A stretch of 64,000 nt of DNA from Aselliscus stoliczkanus (Eukaryota > Chordata > Mammalia > Chiroptera > Hipposideridae): contig CM066729.1 in NCBI GenBank assembly GCA_033961575.1, positions 93,747,001-93,811,000 of the forward strand, written 5' to 3'. Each line of letters begins with the position of its first letter. Within the stretch, counting starts at the first letter, position 1. Below the pieces are notes generated by a model. That model saw only the letters and a list, made by a program, of their open reading frames with translations, was not told where the DNA came from and searched no databases. Position numbers and translations under genes: made by a program. Of the stretch, positions 46,690 through 57,299 are shown piece after piece.

Positions 46690-48740
46690 ATTATTTTGAA
46701 TACTAGTTACTTTGTTATTTATTTGTTTATTCACTATACATGGTATTCATTGATTCACAATATAGAAATTCTACTTCCATTTCCATACCTATTTATCCAT
46801 TCCATTTTTTAATACTTTAGTTACATCATTGATTTTTCCATGAACAATCATAAATCTGCAATCTATTATTTAATCAGAATTTTTAAATTGTATTACTTTT
46901 ATATTTTATTTGATTCAATTATCATATTTTGACATTTTAAAATTGGGTTTTTAACATAATTTATTAGTTATGAGTTTTTATTTTATCATAGATAAAGTTG
47001 TGAGATATGCTCTATTCCGTAAGTTCTCACATTTTTCAAACATCACTAAGTAGAAGCAGAGATTCTTGGGTCCACTTTGTCTTGCCTCACACTTCTAAGC
47101 ACTTATACTATTGTGTTATGAGAATTAATTCTGGTGTTTTTTAAATTAAGCTACCATCTTTAGTTAAGCTATGTCATTGTTATAGAGATCGCCTCTATTT
47201 ATCGTGCTCTGTTTACTCCTCTATACATCCTTACCTCATGTAATAGATTATTGGTTGAATTTATTAGGTGTTTGCTACTTCTAATATAGGTATTGAAAAC
47301 ATGTGTTTGGTGTAAAAGGGTGAGTACCAACTCTACAATTAGTATCCTCCCTCTTAGATAATTTCTGTGTATCTTTACAATACATATAACTCTGGAGTTT
47401 AGAGTTGTAACCATCTTTTTGGTTGAAGATGGAATTTCCTTGGCTCTTTTATTAAATATTTAATTGACTTCAGGTCACAGAATAAATTTTAAATAGTTGT
47501 ACTCCATTTCTTTTACCATAAATTCTATTAATGTGTTTGAACACTTTGACAAATTTTTAAAAACAAAAATAAATCTAGCTTATAAGATTAGCTTTTATCC
47601 TATGCACATGGACAGAAAAGAAAGTAAAGTTGAATGTTTTTAATGCACATATGTTTTTACTGCAAATATTTAAGACTATGCAAATGTTCTCAGTTTGCAA
47701 ATATTGAACATACGATGTCCTGTTATGCAGGTTTTAATTTCCTAAAGTCTCTTTGTTAGTTTATTTTTAATTGAGCATAATTACTTTAACCTTATTAAGA
47801 CTCAGAAATTTGTAATTTGTTATTTTTAAAAATTAAAAGGAAAACAGATAGGGAAACACTAGGCAAAATAAGCCAAAGAGAAACCTATGATATCAAAACC
47901 AAATCAATGCACCTGTGAAGAATATAGACAGATATTCTAAGAACTGAGGAAAAGAAAACCTGTCTACTCAGAAAATTTCAAGTTTTTATTGTTCAACTAT
48001 GTAAATGACTGTTCACAATGATTTATATTACTGGATAACTTCCTATAACTTCCCTAGTTTTTACCTGGGTGGCAATAGTTTTTCTCTACACTTAAGAAAA
48101 TTCCTATCTAAGGAAGCAAAAATAAGCCCAAAGTGAAAGACATTTTAAAAAGTAGTGTCATGAACTATTCATTTGAAGAGGCACCCAACTGAGAACACAA
48201 TGTTATTTTCTGTTTGAAGTTTCAGATATGCAACTTTCTTGTCTTAAAATTTCAGTAGCTTTTGCTCTTCTAAAAGACTCAGATTTTTTAAGAACAATAT
48301 TTTTCACCACTTTAGAGTACCATAATACACAACAATTTTTTTAAAAGTCAGTGTGACAAAAAATATCTACCACTAGGAACTAGAAGACTATGTCTTATTT
48401 ATAAGAACAAACTAGCATGAAGACAGTTCTTCAGTTTCCCTCAGAACAGGTAAACATTTTGCAGCTTAACATGAGGTCCTTGTCTTTGTGAAAGAGTTAG
48501 TAATTCAATTAGTTTCCAGCAACTTTTATTGACCACCTATACATTTTTTGGGGAAAATTTTAAGTAGGATAGCAGCTAGATTTTTCTTACATATACTATT
48601 TCTGAATTGAACTCTTCCAGGTACTGTATAGTATTTATCTTCTTTTTATGACAATTTGAAATAAAAATATATGTTGTAACATCGACTACTTTGGATATTT
48701 GTCCTTATTTCTGATGTTGGCATCTTCATCTGTGTTGTTA
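46690..48740. other. AT-rich non-coding DNA, 2 kb
   Basis: No gene or clear repeat. Short open frames show no family resemblance. Confidence 0.55.
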
Positions 48741-48744
48741 CATG

Positions 48745-49125
48745 GGTGGGTGTGTCGGGGGTGGGCTGCAGAGTTGGTTTTCCAGCGGTGAGATGCCCAG
48801 CATAAAAACGGCACGAGGGGCAGACACGAGGAGGAACCAGCATCTTTACTCAGCAATAGCAACCATATGTAGTGGTTTCGGGGGAGCAGTGCTCACAGGA
48901 GTGCGCATTCTCCCACCCGCAAATGCAAGTCATGCTTACCTAAGGGCTTATGTACGCAGCGCCCAGCGCCTGCGTAGCAGGCTCCTGAGTCAAGTTCCAC
49001 ACTACCAGGGTTATGGTCCCTCCGACAGCCTGCACATATCTGGACATGCCTGGGTCTGGTGTTCTGGGCTTCCGCTCATGCACACCTGAACGTGCCCCAG
49101 CTCTGTCAGTCTGATACCACTGAAA
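48745..49125 (-). repeat. GC-rich block, possible solo LTR
   Basis: An abrupt island about 380 bp long, far richer in G+C and CpG than its surroundings. Read on the minus strand it could start at TGGTATCAGACTGACAGAGC and end ...CACCCATGTAACA, i.e. TG...CA termini. AGTAAAG, near a 'cctcctcgtgtctgcccctc' pyrimidine-rich stretch, lies where an LTR polyadenylation region would be. I find no convincing target duplication and no internal retroviral sequence, so LTR identity is an inference. A GC-rich unique segment or other repeat is possible. Confidence 0.35.
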
Positions 49126-49134
49126 CTTGAAAAT

Positions 49135-49440
49135 AATTTTGTATTGCTTACATTCAGAATATTGATTAGGGAATGTGTATAAATTATTTTTATTAGTACT
49201 TTAGGTAATGACATAAGATTAAAGGAATGTTTGACTATATGTGATACCATTTTACAAAATCGTTATAATATGTAAGTTTACATTTGTAACAAATGCCCCC
49301 CCAAAAAAAACTTGCCAAGAAAAAGAATACTTACGGAAACATATTGCTTGTGAGAATCCTAAAATAAATGTGAGTGTCCTAAAAGAAATGCAAAGGTGAT
49401 TATCATTATTGCACTGATTAGATGTTTGATTTAATTTTAC
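49135..49440. other. Unassigned non-coding DNA
   Basis: Nothing recognisable. Confidence 0.5.
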
Positions 49441-49442
49441 CA

Positions 49443-49517
49443 TTTATTTATTTATTTATTTATTTTATTTTATTTTATTTTATTTTATTTTATTTTATTT
49501 TATTTTATTTTATTTTT
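49443..49517. repeat. (TTTA)n/(TTTTA)n microsatellite
   Basis: Five TTTA units followed by about eleven TTTTA units, ending in a T-run just before the SINE/pseudogene target site. Confidence 0.95.
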
Positions 49518-49540
49518 TTTCCTTAAAAGTCAAGCTTTAG

Positions 49541-49652
49541 GGCCGGCCGAGTGGCGCGGTGGTTGGGCGCTAGCTTGGGAAGCCAGTGGCCCCGGTTCGG
49601 GTCCCACATATGAGGGCCAGTGACACTGCCCTCAAAAAAAAAAAAAAAAAAT
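49541..49652 (+). mobile_element. Short SINE-1 at the 5' edge of the SNRPD2 pseudogene
   Basis: Near-consensus copy: GGCCGGCCGAGTGGCGCGG head, box B GGTTCGGGTCCC, terminus GGCCAGTGACACTGCCCTC and an 18-base A-run. Target duplication: agtcaagctttag (49528-49540) and agtcaaactttag (49653-49665). The pseudogene begins at the next base. Confidence 0.95.
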
Positions 49653-49665
49653 AGTCAAACTTTAG

Positions 49666-50160
49666 GGAGGGGAGTGATCCGAGAGCGCAGCCACTAGCAC
49701 CATGGGCCTCCTCAGCAAGCCCCAGAGTGAGAAGACCCAGGAGGAGCTACGCGGGAGGAGGAGGAGTTTAACACGGGCCCACTCTCCATGCTCACGCAGA
49801 CGCAGACGGTCAGAAACAATACCAGGCTCATCAACCGTCACAACAACAAGTTCCTGGGCCACCTGAAGGCATTTGACAGGTACTGCAGCATGGTACTGGA
49901 GAATGGGAAGGAGATGTGGACCGAGGCCCCCACGAGTGGCAAGGACAAGAACAAGTTCAAGCCAGTGAACAAGGCTTACCGCCACATGTTTAAGATGTGC
50001 CTGCATGGGGAGTCCGTCATTGTGGTCCTCCCGAACTCCTTATTACCCACACGTGGGGGCCTCCACGCTGCCATCAGAATTTGCCCCCCTGTCCTGCAAA
50101 GACCTGCCCTTTGAGATGGGAATGAAAGTCCTGTGTTTTTTCTAAAACAACAACAAAAAC
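49666..50160 (+). pseudogene. SNRPD2: Processed pseudogene of SNRPD2 (Sm-D2)
   Basis: SNRPD2 encodes the Sm-D2 core protein of spliceosomal snRNPs, about 118 residues. Here an intronless copy starts in the 5' UTR (gtgatccgagagcgcag). The ATG is at 49702 ([16 protein letters not shown]), and a small deletion shifts the frame near 49755. From 49779 a second frame matches the rest of the protein: [44 protein letters not shown]. These cover the Sm1 and Sm2 motifs. The end of the protein (RNPLIAGK in the human protein, from memory) is altered and runs past the normal stop. The 3' UTR follows with a decayed polyadenylation signal (aatgaaa, 50124) and an A-rich tail. The repeat aagccaagcttt (50161-50172) matches the sequence at the 5' side. 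Lack of introns, tail and target duplication mark L1-mediated retroposition; it is not functional. Confidence 0.95.
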
Positions 50161-50174
50161 AAGCCAAGCTTTCT

Positions 50175-51985
50175 ATACTAGTTATCCACCAGATCCAAGG
50201 AGGTAAAAGGAGAATGGGGATTCTAGAAAAGACTTTGCATCTCATAACTGGAAATACACTGCCTGGGTTTTATTGGTTCCTTTAATAACAATAAATTATT
50301 ATTATTTTAAATCTGTATCCATACTTTCTAATTTTCTTAATTTCATATGCTGAAAACCTAGATTCTGAAATTATGATTCCTTGAATTTAGAAATGAAATA
50401 ATTATGATGACATATCTTCTTCTCTGGCCTCTGAATGGCATTAAGCTTATTGTTGATGGTTACGAAATCAAGGTCAAAAAAACGCTCTCTTTAAGAAGTG
50501 TTAAGTTATAGATTATTAAAGCTAAAAAAAGTTATTAGCCATTTAGTGTACTAGGAAATTTTAAAAAGAATATAGTGCCATGTTACATTTTAGTTGCAGA
50601 AACATCTAATCAAGAGTACATTATTTTGTTTCCTTTTATTATTATTAAGTAATGTATTTTATTACAAAATATTTGGACAATACATAAAACTGTCAAATGA
50701 AGTTTAAAATTTACTGTTATGCTTTTACCATAGAAAACCCCTCTTAAAATTCTGACATATGAAATTGGAATCTTACTCTACATTTTATGTTTTACTTTTA
50801 TCGTACTGTGACAATCATATACTACGTAAAAACACAATTCTAATAGTTATATTTGTTATACTTTTTCAATGTTCATAATTTGCAGACATTTTATGATTAA
50901 ATTATTGTTTATTATTAACTGATATTCAGTTTATTTTAAATTTACTATAATTACACAATGAGCCAAATAATATATTAACACAGAGGTGTTGAACATTTTT
51001 AGTTTCTTAATCTTGTTCTTAGAACATGAACACTTTAAGAAACAAAGGCACTTAGTACATATTCGCATTATGCATTACATTTCAAAATTTCTAAATTGTG
51101 TAATTCAGTTCAAGAATATAATTTTTTTATATTTATCTAATTATGTATTTTACATTTTAAGTAATCTCAACTTGTTTAATAATTTCATGAAGTAAAAACT
51201 TAACCTCAAATAAACCATTTGATTATCAAGATTTCTCTACTACTTTGAAATGCAACTTTCACTAATAAATGATTGACACAGATTTGAAATGATTCTTGGA
51301 TTTTTGAAATCTGTATGTTGATTAACTTTTTTTTTTTAGTATTATACATTTTTTTTAGTTTTAGATTGTTGTATTGAAATAAAGAGTGCTTAATCAAATA
51401 CTAGATTCAGTATAGTGCTTAAAAATATTGACTAATTTTACTAGTGCCATTTATAGTTAGACATTTAAAAATATCATCGCAGTAATATGAGCATGAATGA
51501 ATTAGACTTATCAGCTAATTGGATATTTTGGCATTGTATTAGCTAGTATACTTCAATAATGCTGCCCAACAAATACAAAAACCTCAGAGGCTTACCACAA
51601 CAACCACAAAAAAAATACTTGTTTTTATTTTTACGATTTATATAGTTCCACTTAACTTCTGTATACACTTTTGATTGGTTTATTTCCTTCCCCCCCCCCC
51701 TTTAACTCCTAGTGTATAGGGTATGTTTTCTTTTTTTCTTTTATTGTGTTTTTCTCTCTTTTTTCTTTTGTAATTGTTTTCCCGTTGTTGAGGAATGATG
51801 TACCCATTATTGGAAAATATATGAGGCATTTGTAGGTCCTTCCTGAAATATTTTAAATTCAGATGAAAAGTAGAAAGCGCTAAGGTAAGATTTTTTACTG
51901 CTCTACTTTACTAATTCAGGTATATAGCAATTTGGAAATATTAAGGACAGAGCAAAGGTAGTTACAGAGGTACCATTCTTTTATT
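50175..51985. other. AT-rich non-coding DNA, 1.8 kb
   Basis: No gene recognised. A partial copy of the unnamed old repeat seen at 555-1190 lies near 51545-51610, and a C11-12 homopolymer at about 51689-51700. Confidence 0.55.
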
Positions 51986-52493
51986 CTGAAGAGTATTATT
52001 CTTACTGCACTAACTATTTTTTAGTGAGTTGTATATACTTAAGTTACACAATATGATGTTTTAATATACATCTACATTGTGCAATGATTACTACAGACAA
52101 GCTGACATATATAAAATCTCAAATAATTACCCTTTTGTGTGTGGGTGCTGAGAAAATTTAAGGTACTGTCAGGAAATTTCAAGTACTGTATACAATACAA
52201 TGTTATTAAGTATAGGCATCATGTTGTACATTAGATCTTTCAAATGTATTCATCATACATGATTGAAGTGTACCATTTTACCAACATATCACCATTTTCC
52301 CCACCCTCCTCCTCTGGTAACCTCCGTTTGAATTTCTGCTCCTACGAATTCAATACAATGCATAAACTTTTTAGATGCCACATATTAGTTAGATCCTGGA
52401 GTATTTTGCTTTCTGTGTTTGGCTTATGTCGCTTAATATGATGGCCTCTAGATTCATCCATGTTACTGCATATCTCCTCTTTAGGCCTAAATA

Positions 52494-52494
<1 letters not shown>

Positions 52495-52524
<30 letters not shown>
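52495..52524. repeat. (TG)n microsatellite
   Basis: About 15 TG units inside the L1 3' portion. Confidence 0.95.
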
Positions 52525-52527
<3 letters not shown>

Positions 52528-53544
52528 TTATTTATTCATCTGTCAACCGACACATAGGCTATTTCCATATCTTGGCTATTGTAAATGATGCTGCAGTGTA
52601 CATGGGAAAACAGATATCTTTTTCAGATACTAATTTCATTACATTTGAAAATATATTCAATAGTGGGATTGCTGGGTTATATGATTATTCTAGTTTTAAT
52701 TTTTTGAGGAGTTTTAGTACTATTTTCATAATGATATACCAATTTATATTCCCACCAAATATGTTTACATTCTAATCAATATTTGTAATATTTTGTCTTT
52801 TTGATAATGGACATCCTAACAAATGTGAGCTAATATGTCATTATGAGATTGATGTGCATTTCCCTTACATTAATAAATATTGAAGTTGAGCATCTTTTTA
52901 TATATCGGCTGGCCATCGTATGTCTTCATGGGAAAAGTGTCTATTCAGATCATTTGCCCATTTTGTGATTGGATTGTTTTGTTGTTGTTTTTGGCGTATA
53001 ATAATATCTGATATCAACTTCCTTCTTATTACCACTTTGGCTGCATCCTCCAAATTTTGATAAACTGAATTTTCATTATTTGTTTCTATGCATCTTTTGA
53101 TTTGTCCTTTTCTTTTTTTTCTTACCAAGACATTCTTTACTAGCATGTTATTTAATCACCACATATATGTGGTTTTCCCACTGTTTTAGCAATTGAGCTC
53201 CAATTTCAAAGCATTGTCATCAGGAATATGCTTGGTATGATTTCAATCGTCTTAAATGTATTGACACTAGTTTTGTGTCCTGAAATCTGGTCTGTCCTTG
53301 AGAATGTTGCATGTGAACTAGAGAAGAATGGTTAATCTGATGTTCTAGGATGAAATGTCGATTATATCCATTAGGTCTAATGTGTCAATTAAAGCTTATA
53401 TTTCCTTATTGATTTTCTGTTTGGATGATCTATCCATAGCTGCCAATGGTTTATTTAGGTCCCCTACTATAATTGTGTTTTTGTCAGCTCCTCCCTTTAA
53501 TTCTGTTAGTAGTTGCTTTATATATTTTGTTGTTCCCAGATTGG

Positions 53545-53546
<2 letters not shown>

Positions 53547-53603
<57 letters not shown>
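53547..53603. repeat. (TA)n microsatellite
   Basis: About 28 AT units at a position where the surrounding L1 endonuclease region normally has a short 'gcatatatattt' run, so it is an in-place expansion. Confidence 0.95.
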
Positions 53604-53607
<4 letters not shown>

Positions 53608-54124
53608 TGTATGTCTTTTTGCTGTACTCCCCCTTTCTTAACCATTATGAAATCTTCATCTTTGTCTCCTGTTATCTTTTTTATCTTGAAGTCTGTTTCA
53701 TCAGATATAAGTCTGGCTACACCCACTTTTCTCTGGATGTCATTTGCAAGAACCATTTTCCAGCCTTTCGCTCTTAGTCTACATTTGTCCTTGCAGTTGA
53801 GATGTGTCTTTTTTTTTTTTTTTTTTAATTTTATTTTATTAGTTTTCGGTGTACAACACAATGCAATAATTATACTCTTTACCCCCCAAAGTGAAAACCC
53901 CCCTCCCCCAGTTCGCCACCCCACTCCCCCCACCATATCATATATATCCATCACAACTCCCCTGACTTGCCTCCACAGCATACTCCACATCCCGTGACCA
54001 CCCACATATTCAGTTGCAGTTGGCATACAATACTATACAACATCAGCTTCAGGTGTACAGTGCAGTGATCAAGCCTCCACTCCATCCATGAAATGATCTC
54101 CCTTACAAGACATGTGACTATCTG

Positions 54125-54550
54125 ACACGCCACAAAATTTTTACAACATTATTATATTCCCCGAACTTTGTTTCATATCCCTGTGGCAATATTGTAGTTG
54201 TCTATTTATGCTGTCTAATCCCTTCCCCTTCCCCCTATCCCCACCCGCTCCCAACTAGCAACCCTCAGTTTTTCCTCTACATCTATGAGTCTGTTTACTT
54301 TGATCGTTCACTCAGTTCTTCAGACTCCACACACAAGTGAGATCACATGGCACCTGTCCTTCTCCGACTGACTTATTTCTCACAACATAATAGTCTCTTC
54401 ACAACATTATCAATTACATTCCCAGAACTGCCCCCATAACCCTGCGGCAACATTGTAGTCCCACATACACTGTCCAAAACCTTCCCCCTCTCCCTCTTCC
54501 CCACTCCCTCCCAACCAGCAACCATCAGTTTTTCCTTTATATCTGCTTGA
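54125..54550 (-). repeat. Duplicated 3' UTR module of the half-L1
   Basis: On the minus strand a module starting GGAAAAACTGATGGTTGCTG (from about 54540) recurs as GGAAAAACTGAGGGTTGCTA (from about 54280). Each continues with a G-rich polypurine tract, a 'acaatattgccacaggg'-type phrase and '...ataatgttgt'. The two copies are clearly diverged. A single copy is seen in the L1 at 20249. The G-runs are of the kind that can form quadruplexes, known in L1 3' UTRs. Confidence 0.75.
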
Positions 54551-54610
54551 TATGACATCAATCTTCTTAAATTGTCTCTCTGGGTTAGCTTGTTTACCCC
54601 TTTCTTTTGT

Positions 54611-55517
54611 TTAAAAAAGACTTTTTAACATTTCTTGCAATGCTGGCTTGGTGGTAATGAATTCCTTAAGCTTATTCTTTTCTGAGAAGCTCTTTATTTC
54701 TCCTTCAATTTTAAGTGATAGCCGTGCTGGATATAGCAATCTTGGTTGTAGGCCTTTATTTTGTGTCACTTTGAGTATCTCCTGCCACTCCCTTCTGGCC
54801 TGCAGAGTTTCTGTAGACAAGTCAGCTGTTAGTCTAACAGGAGTTCCTTTGTATGTAACCTGCTGTCTTTCTCTTGCAGCCTCTATGTAACCTGCTGTCT
54901 TTCTCTTGCAGAATCTTGCAGATTCTGTCTCTGTCTTTAACCTTTGCCATTTTAACTATGATGTGTCTTGGTGTGGACCTGTTTGGGTTCAGCTTGTTTG
55001 GAACCCTCTGCACTTCCTGGGCATGTATGTTGATTTCCTTCACCAGGGCAGGGAAGTTTTCAGTCATTATTTTTTCAAATACCTTTTTAACCCCTTGCTT
55101 CTTCTCTTCTCCTTCTGGTATCCCTATGATTCGAAGGTGGTTGCGCTTCACCTTGTCCCATAAGGCTCTTAAACTATTTTCATTGTTTTTTATTCTTTGG
55201 TCTTTTTGCTGTGCCAACTGGGTGAGTTCTGCTATTTTATCTTCCAAATCACTGATCCGCTCCTCTGCTTCATCTACTCTACCGGTGATTCCTTCGAGTG
55301 TGTTCTTCATTTCAGTTATTGTATTCTTTAGTTCTAACAGGTTGTTTTTTATGGTTTCCCTATCTTTCTTTATGTCCTCGCTAAGTTCCTTAAGCATTCT
55401 TATCATCAGTGTTCTAAACTGTGTCTCTGAAAGGTTGGATCCCTCTGTTTCATTTGGTTCCATTTCTGGAGGTTTCTTCTGATCTTTTACTTGTGACCTG
55501 TTTCTTTGTTTCCCCAT
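54611..55517 (-). pseudogene. L1 ORF1 (RNA-binding nucleic-acid chaperone), one frameshift
   Basis: L1 ORF1 protein forms a trimer and coats L1 RNA. The ATG at 55517 (MGKQRNRSQVKDQKKPPEME) follows the 5' UTR and is preferred to an upstream Met at 55562. Residues about 40-120 form a heptad coiled coil (LKNTITEMKNTLEGITGRVD, EERISDLEDKIAEL). Next comes the RRM start HLRIIGIPEGEE, then the C-terminal domain (RHIIVKMAKVKDRDRICKIL). A 28-base direct repeat (54852-54879 and 54884-54911) shifts the frame and gives a premature end at 54834. The other frame continues as STETLQARREWQEILKV to a stop at 54611. Apart from this event the frame is open for about 295 codons, the size expected for ORF1, which indicates recent insertion. 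Confidence 0.85.
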
Positions 55518-56644
55518 TCTGGCTGTTGCTCTGGGATTGCTTTGATGTATTAGATAGATCACCAGGAGAGCCCTGGCTGGATCACGCAGGCACTCAGCTC
55601 ACGGCCCAACACTCCCAGGAGAACTCCCAGTCTCAGCCTGTCCCAATCAGCCGCTCGCAGATCAGGATAAGCAGCCCGACAACCAATCACCAGCCTGGCA
55701 ACTCTGCAAACAGAGTGTGGAAAGCAGAGACCGAGGCGGCTTGCGTGCTCCCGCATCTCAGTGAGCAGCCTGTTGGAGTCGGATCACTCCCACTAGGCGT
55801 TTCCCTGGCAACATAGCACAAGCCGAGTGGAGGGTGGGGATCCGAGACGGCTTGCGCACTCCCGGGTCTCAGTGAGCCTCCGTAGGAGCCGGAGGGCACC
55901 GCCCTATGTTCCCCTGGCAACGCAGTATAAGCCGGGCGGAGGGTGGGGATCCAAGGCCGCAGGCGCGCGCGCACGCACGCACGCACGCACACACGCATGC
56001 ACTTCGCCAATTCCACCAGACCAATTAGGTCTGGGACCTGATCCTTCGTGGGAGGGCCCAAGCCCAACAAAATGGCGCCCTCCTTACACCACTTGCGTGC
56101 AAACTCCGCACCACGGGAACAACAATCCAAAAACCTCCAGCCTTTGCACCAAAGGTGCTCAGCTCAGTCCGTCCCCGCAGGCTCCCGGCTCACACAGCCA
56201 CTCCCTCCATCAGGAACCAGGTAAGTGCTCACTGGCGAGCAAGCCCGGGTGCCTGCCCCACTGATTCTCCAGCCGCTCTCAGCCTCACCGAGCTGAGGAA
56301 AGAGAGTCCTCACTAATTTATTGCTGGCTATCTTAGAACTCCTCTTCCCAGCAAAGGAGCTCTGGGCTGGTGAGCTTGGGATGCGGCCGGAGGGTCTCTC
56401 CCCCAACCAGACAAGCTTCCCACGGCTGGGGCTTCCCTCACGGGGTTTGCCCTCTCTCGTCTCCGCCCGTCCTACCAGACCCGACGTGGCCTCCTCTTTA
56501 AGTTCTTCGTTTAGTGGTTCTGTTCCTCCAGTGTTCTGGGGACCTCCAGGGTTGAATGCTGTATAATTTGGTTGTAATTTTGGTGTGATCCTGGGAGGCA
56601 GTTAGCACAGCGTCTGTCTATTGCGCCATTTTACCGGAAGTCTC
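55518..56644 (-). promoter_or_regulatory. 5' UTR / internal promoter of the half-L1
   Basis: About 1.1 kb, GC- and CpG-rich, unlike anything around it. The first bases carry ETS-like and YY1-like motifs; a second YY1-like site (ggcgccattttgttgg) lies at about 56065-56080. Between 55690 and 55955 there are about 2.4 tandem units of 109-111 bp. The landmarks ggcaac (55808, 55917) and cggcttgcg..ctcccg..tctcagtgagc (from 55736 and 55847) give the period. A (GC)n/(CGCA)n run sits at 55964-55998. By analogy with other L1s this acts as a promoter within the element; activity is inferred. Confidence 0.6.
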
Positions 56645-56748
56645 GAGATGTGTCTCTTGAAGGCAGTATACGATTGAGTTTTGCTTTTTGTTCCAATCTG
56701 CTACTCTGTGCCTTTTTATTGGTGTGTTAAATTCATTTACGTTAGGGG

Positions 56749-56749
<1 letters not shown>

Positions 56750-56808
<59 letters not shown>
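56750..56808. repeat. (TA)n microsatellite
   Basis: About 29 AT units within the old L1 endonuclease part. Confidence 0.95.
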
Positions 56809-56810
<2 letters not shown>

Positions 56811-57299
56811 AATTTTTATAACTATTTTACCTTTGTTTTCGGGGGGCTTAGTGTCTCCACTGTTTCTTTGCCTTTCTGTTTCTATCTGTTATTTTAGTTT
56901 GGTGGTATTCTATGATTTTTTTTCTTCTGTTTCCTCTTTATGCTATGTCTTAGTTCTGGATTTTTTTTTTGAGTGGTTACCATTAGGTTTATGTAACAGA
57001 AAATTTCATATATACAGTAGACCTTTTTCTTCATCTTGCATCTTGCCTTCATTGTCCTTTGCAAATTCAGGCTTTTACTTCTTCCTCTTTTAAGTTTTGC
57101 TGTCACAAAATATCCCTATTAATGCTGTGAGTTCATTTCTGAGTTACAGTAGCAAATTGTCTTCTTGTTTTCTTTTTTTTTTTTATGCTTTCGTCTTGTT
57201 TACTCTTTATGTTATGTTTAACTATATAGTGCCCTATTCTGTGTAACGGTTCCCATTTCCTGCTTTTGTTTTTCTTTTAGTAATCTTGCCCACAGCTTT

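Larger units (their letters stand above)
53810..56644 (-). mobile_element. Young ORF2-less L1 (half-L1), 2.8 kb, full-length ends
   Basis: Flanked by an 11-base target duplication, gagatgtgtct (53799-53809 and 56645-56655), with older L1 sequence continuous across it. On the minus strand it starts ACTTCCGGTAAAATGGCGCA, with an ETS-like CCGGAAGT and a YY1-like AAAATGGCG within the first 20 bases. It continues with a 1.1-kb GC-rich 5' UTR, ORF1 (55517-54611) and only about 50 bases of possible ORF2 text ('aatttaagaagattgatgtc'). The last ORF2 codon region (GTGAGAAATAAGTCAGTC) and a doubled 3' UTR follow, ending with an AATAAAATAAAATT-like tail and an A-run. ORF2 is gone, yet both termini are intact. 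It must have been mobilised by the ORF2 protein of other L1s. Confidence 0.85.

Noticed and set aside
49788..50114. SNRPD2-like open frame as a functional retrogene
   Set aside because: The N-terminal part is frameshifted out, the C-terminal end is altered, and there is no sign of a promoter; pseudogene is the simpler reading.
53484..54026. A 180-codon minus-strand open frame with a Tyr/Ile repeat
   Set aside because: It runs through a (TA)n tract, L1 endonuclease remnant and L1 3' UTR; no coherent protein.
54874..55482. A 202-codon plus-strand open frame
   Set aside because: It is the opposite strand of L1 ORF1; the minus strand has the recognisable coiled coil and RRM start.
55690..55955. 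Tandem repeats considered as a CRISPR-like array
   Set aside because: Units are contiguous, ~110 bp, without spacers, inside an L1 5' UTR in a mammalian genome.
55827..56264. Open frames of 145-147 codons in GC-rich DNA, suggestive of an exon or CpG-island gene
   Set aside because: They lie in the L1 5' UTR, bounded by the element's 5' terminus and target duplication; GC-rich DNA gives long frames by chance.
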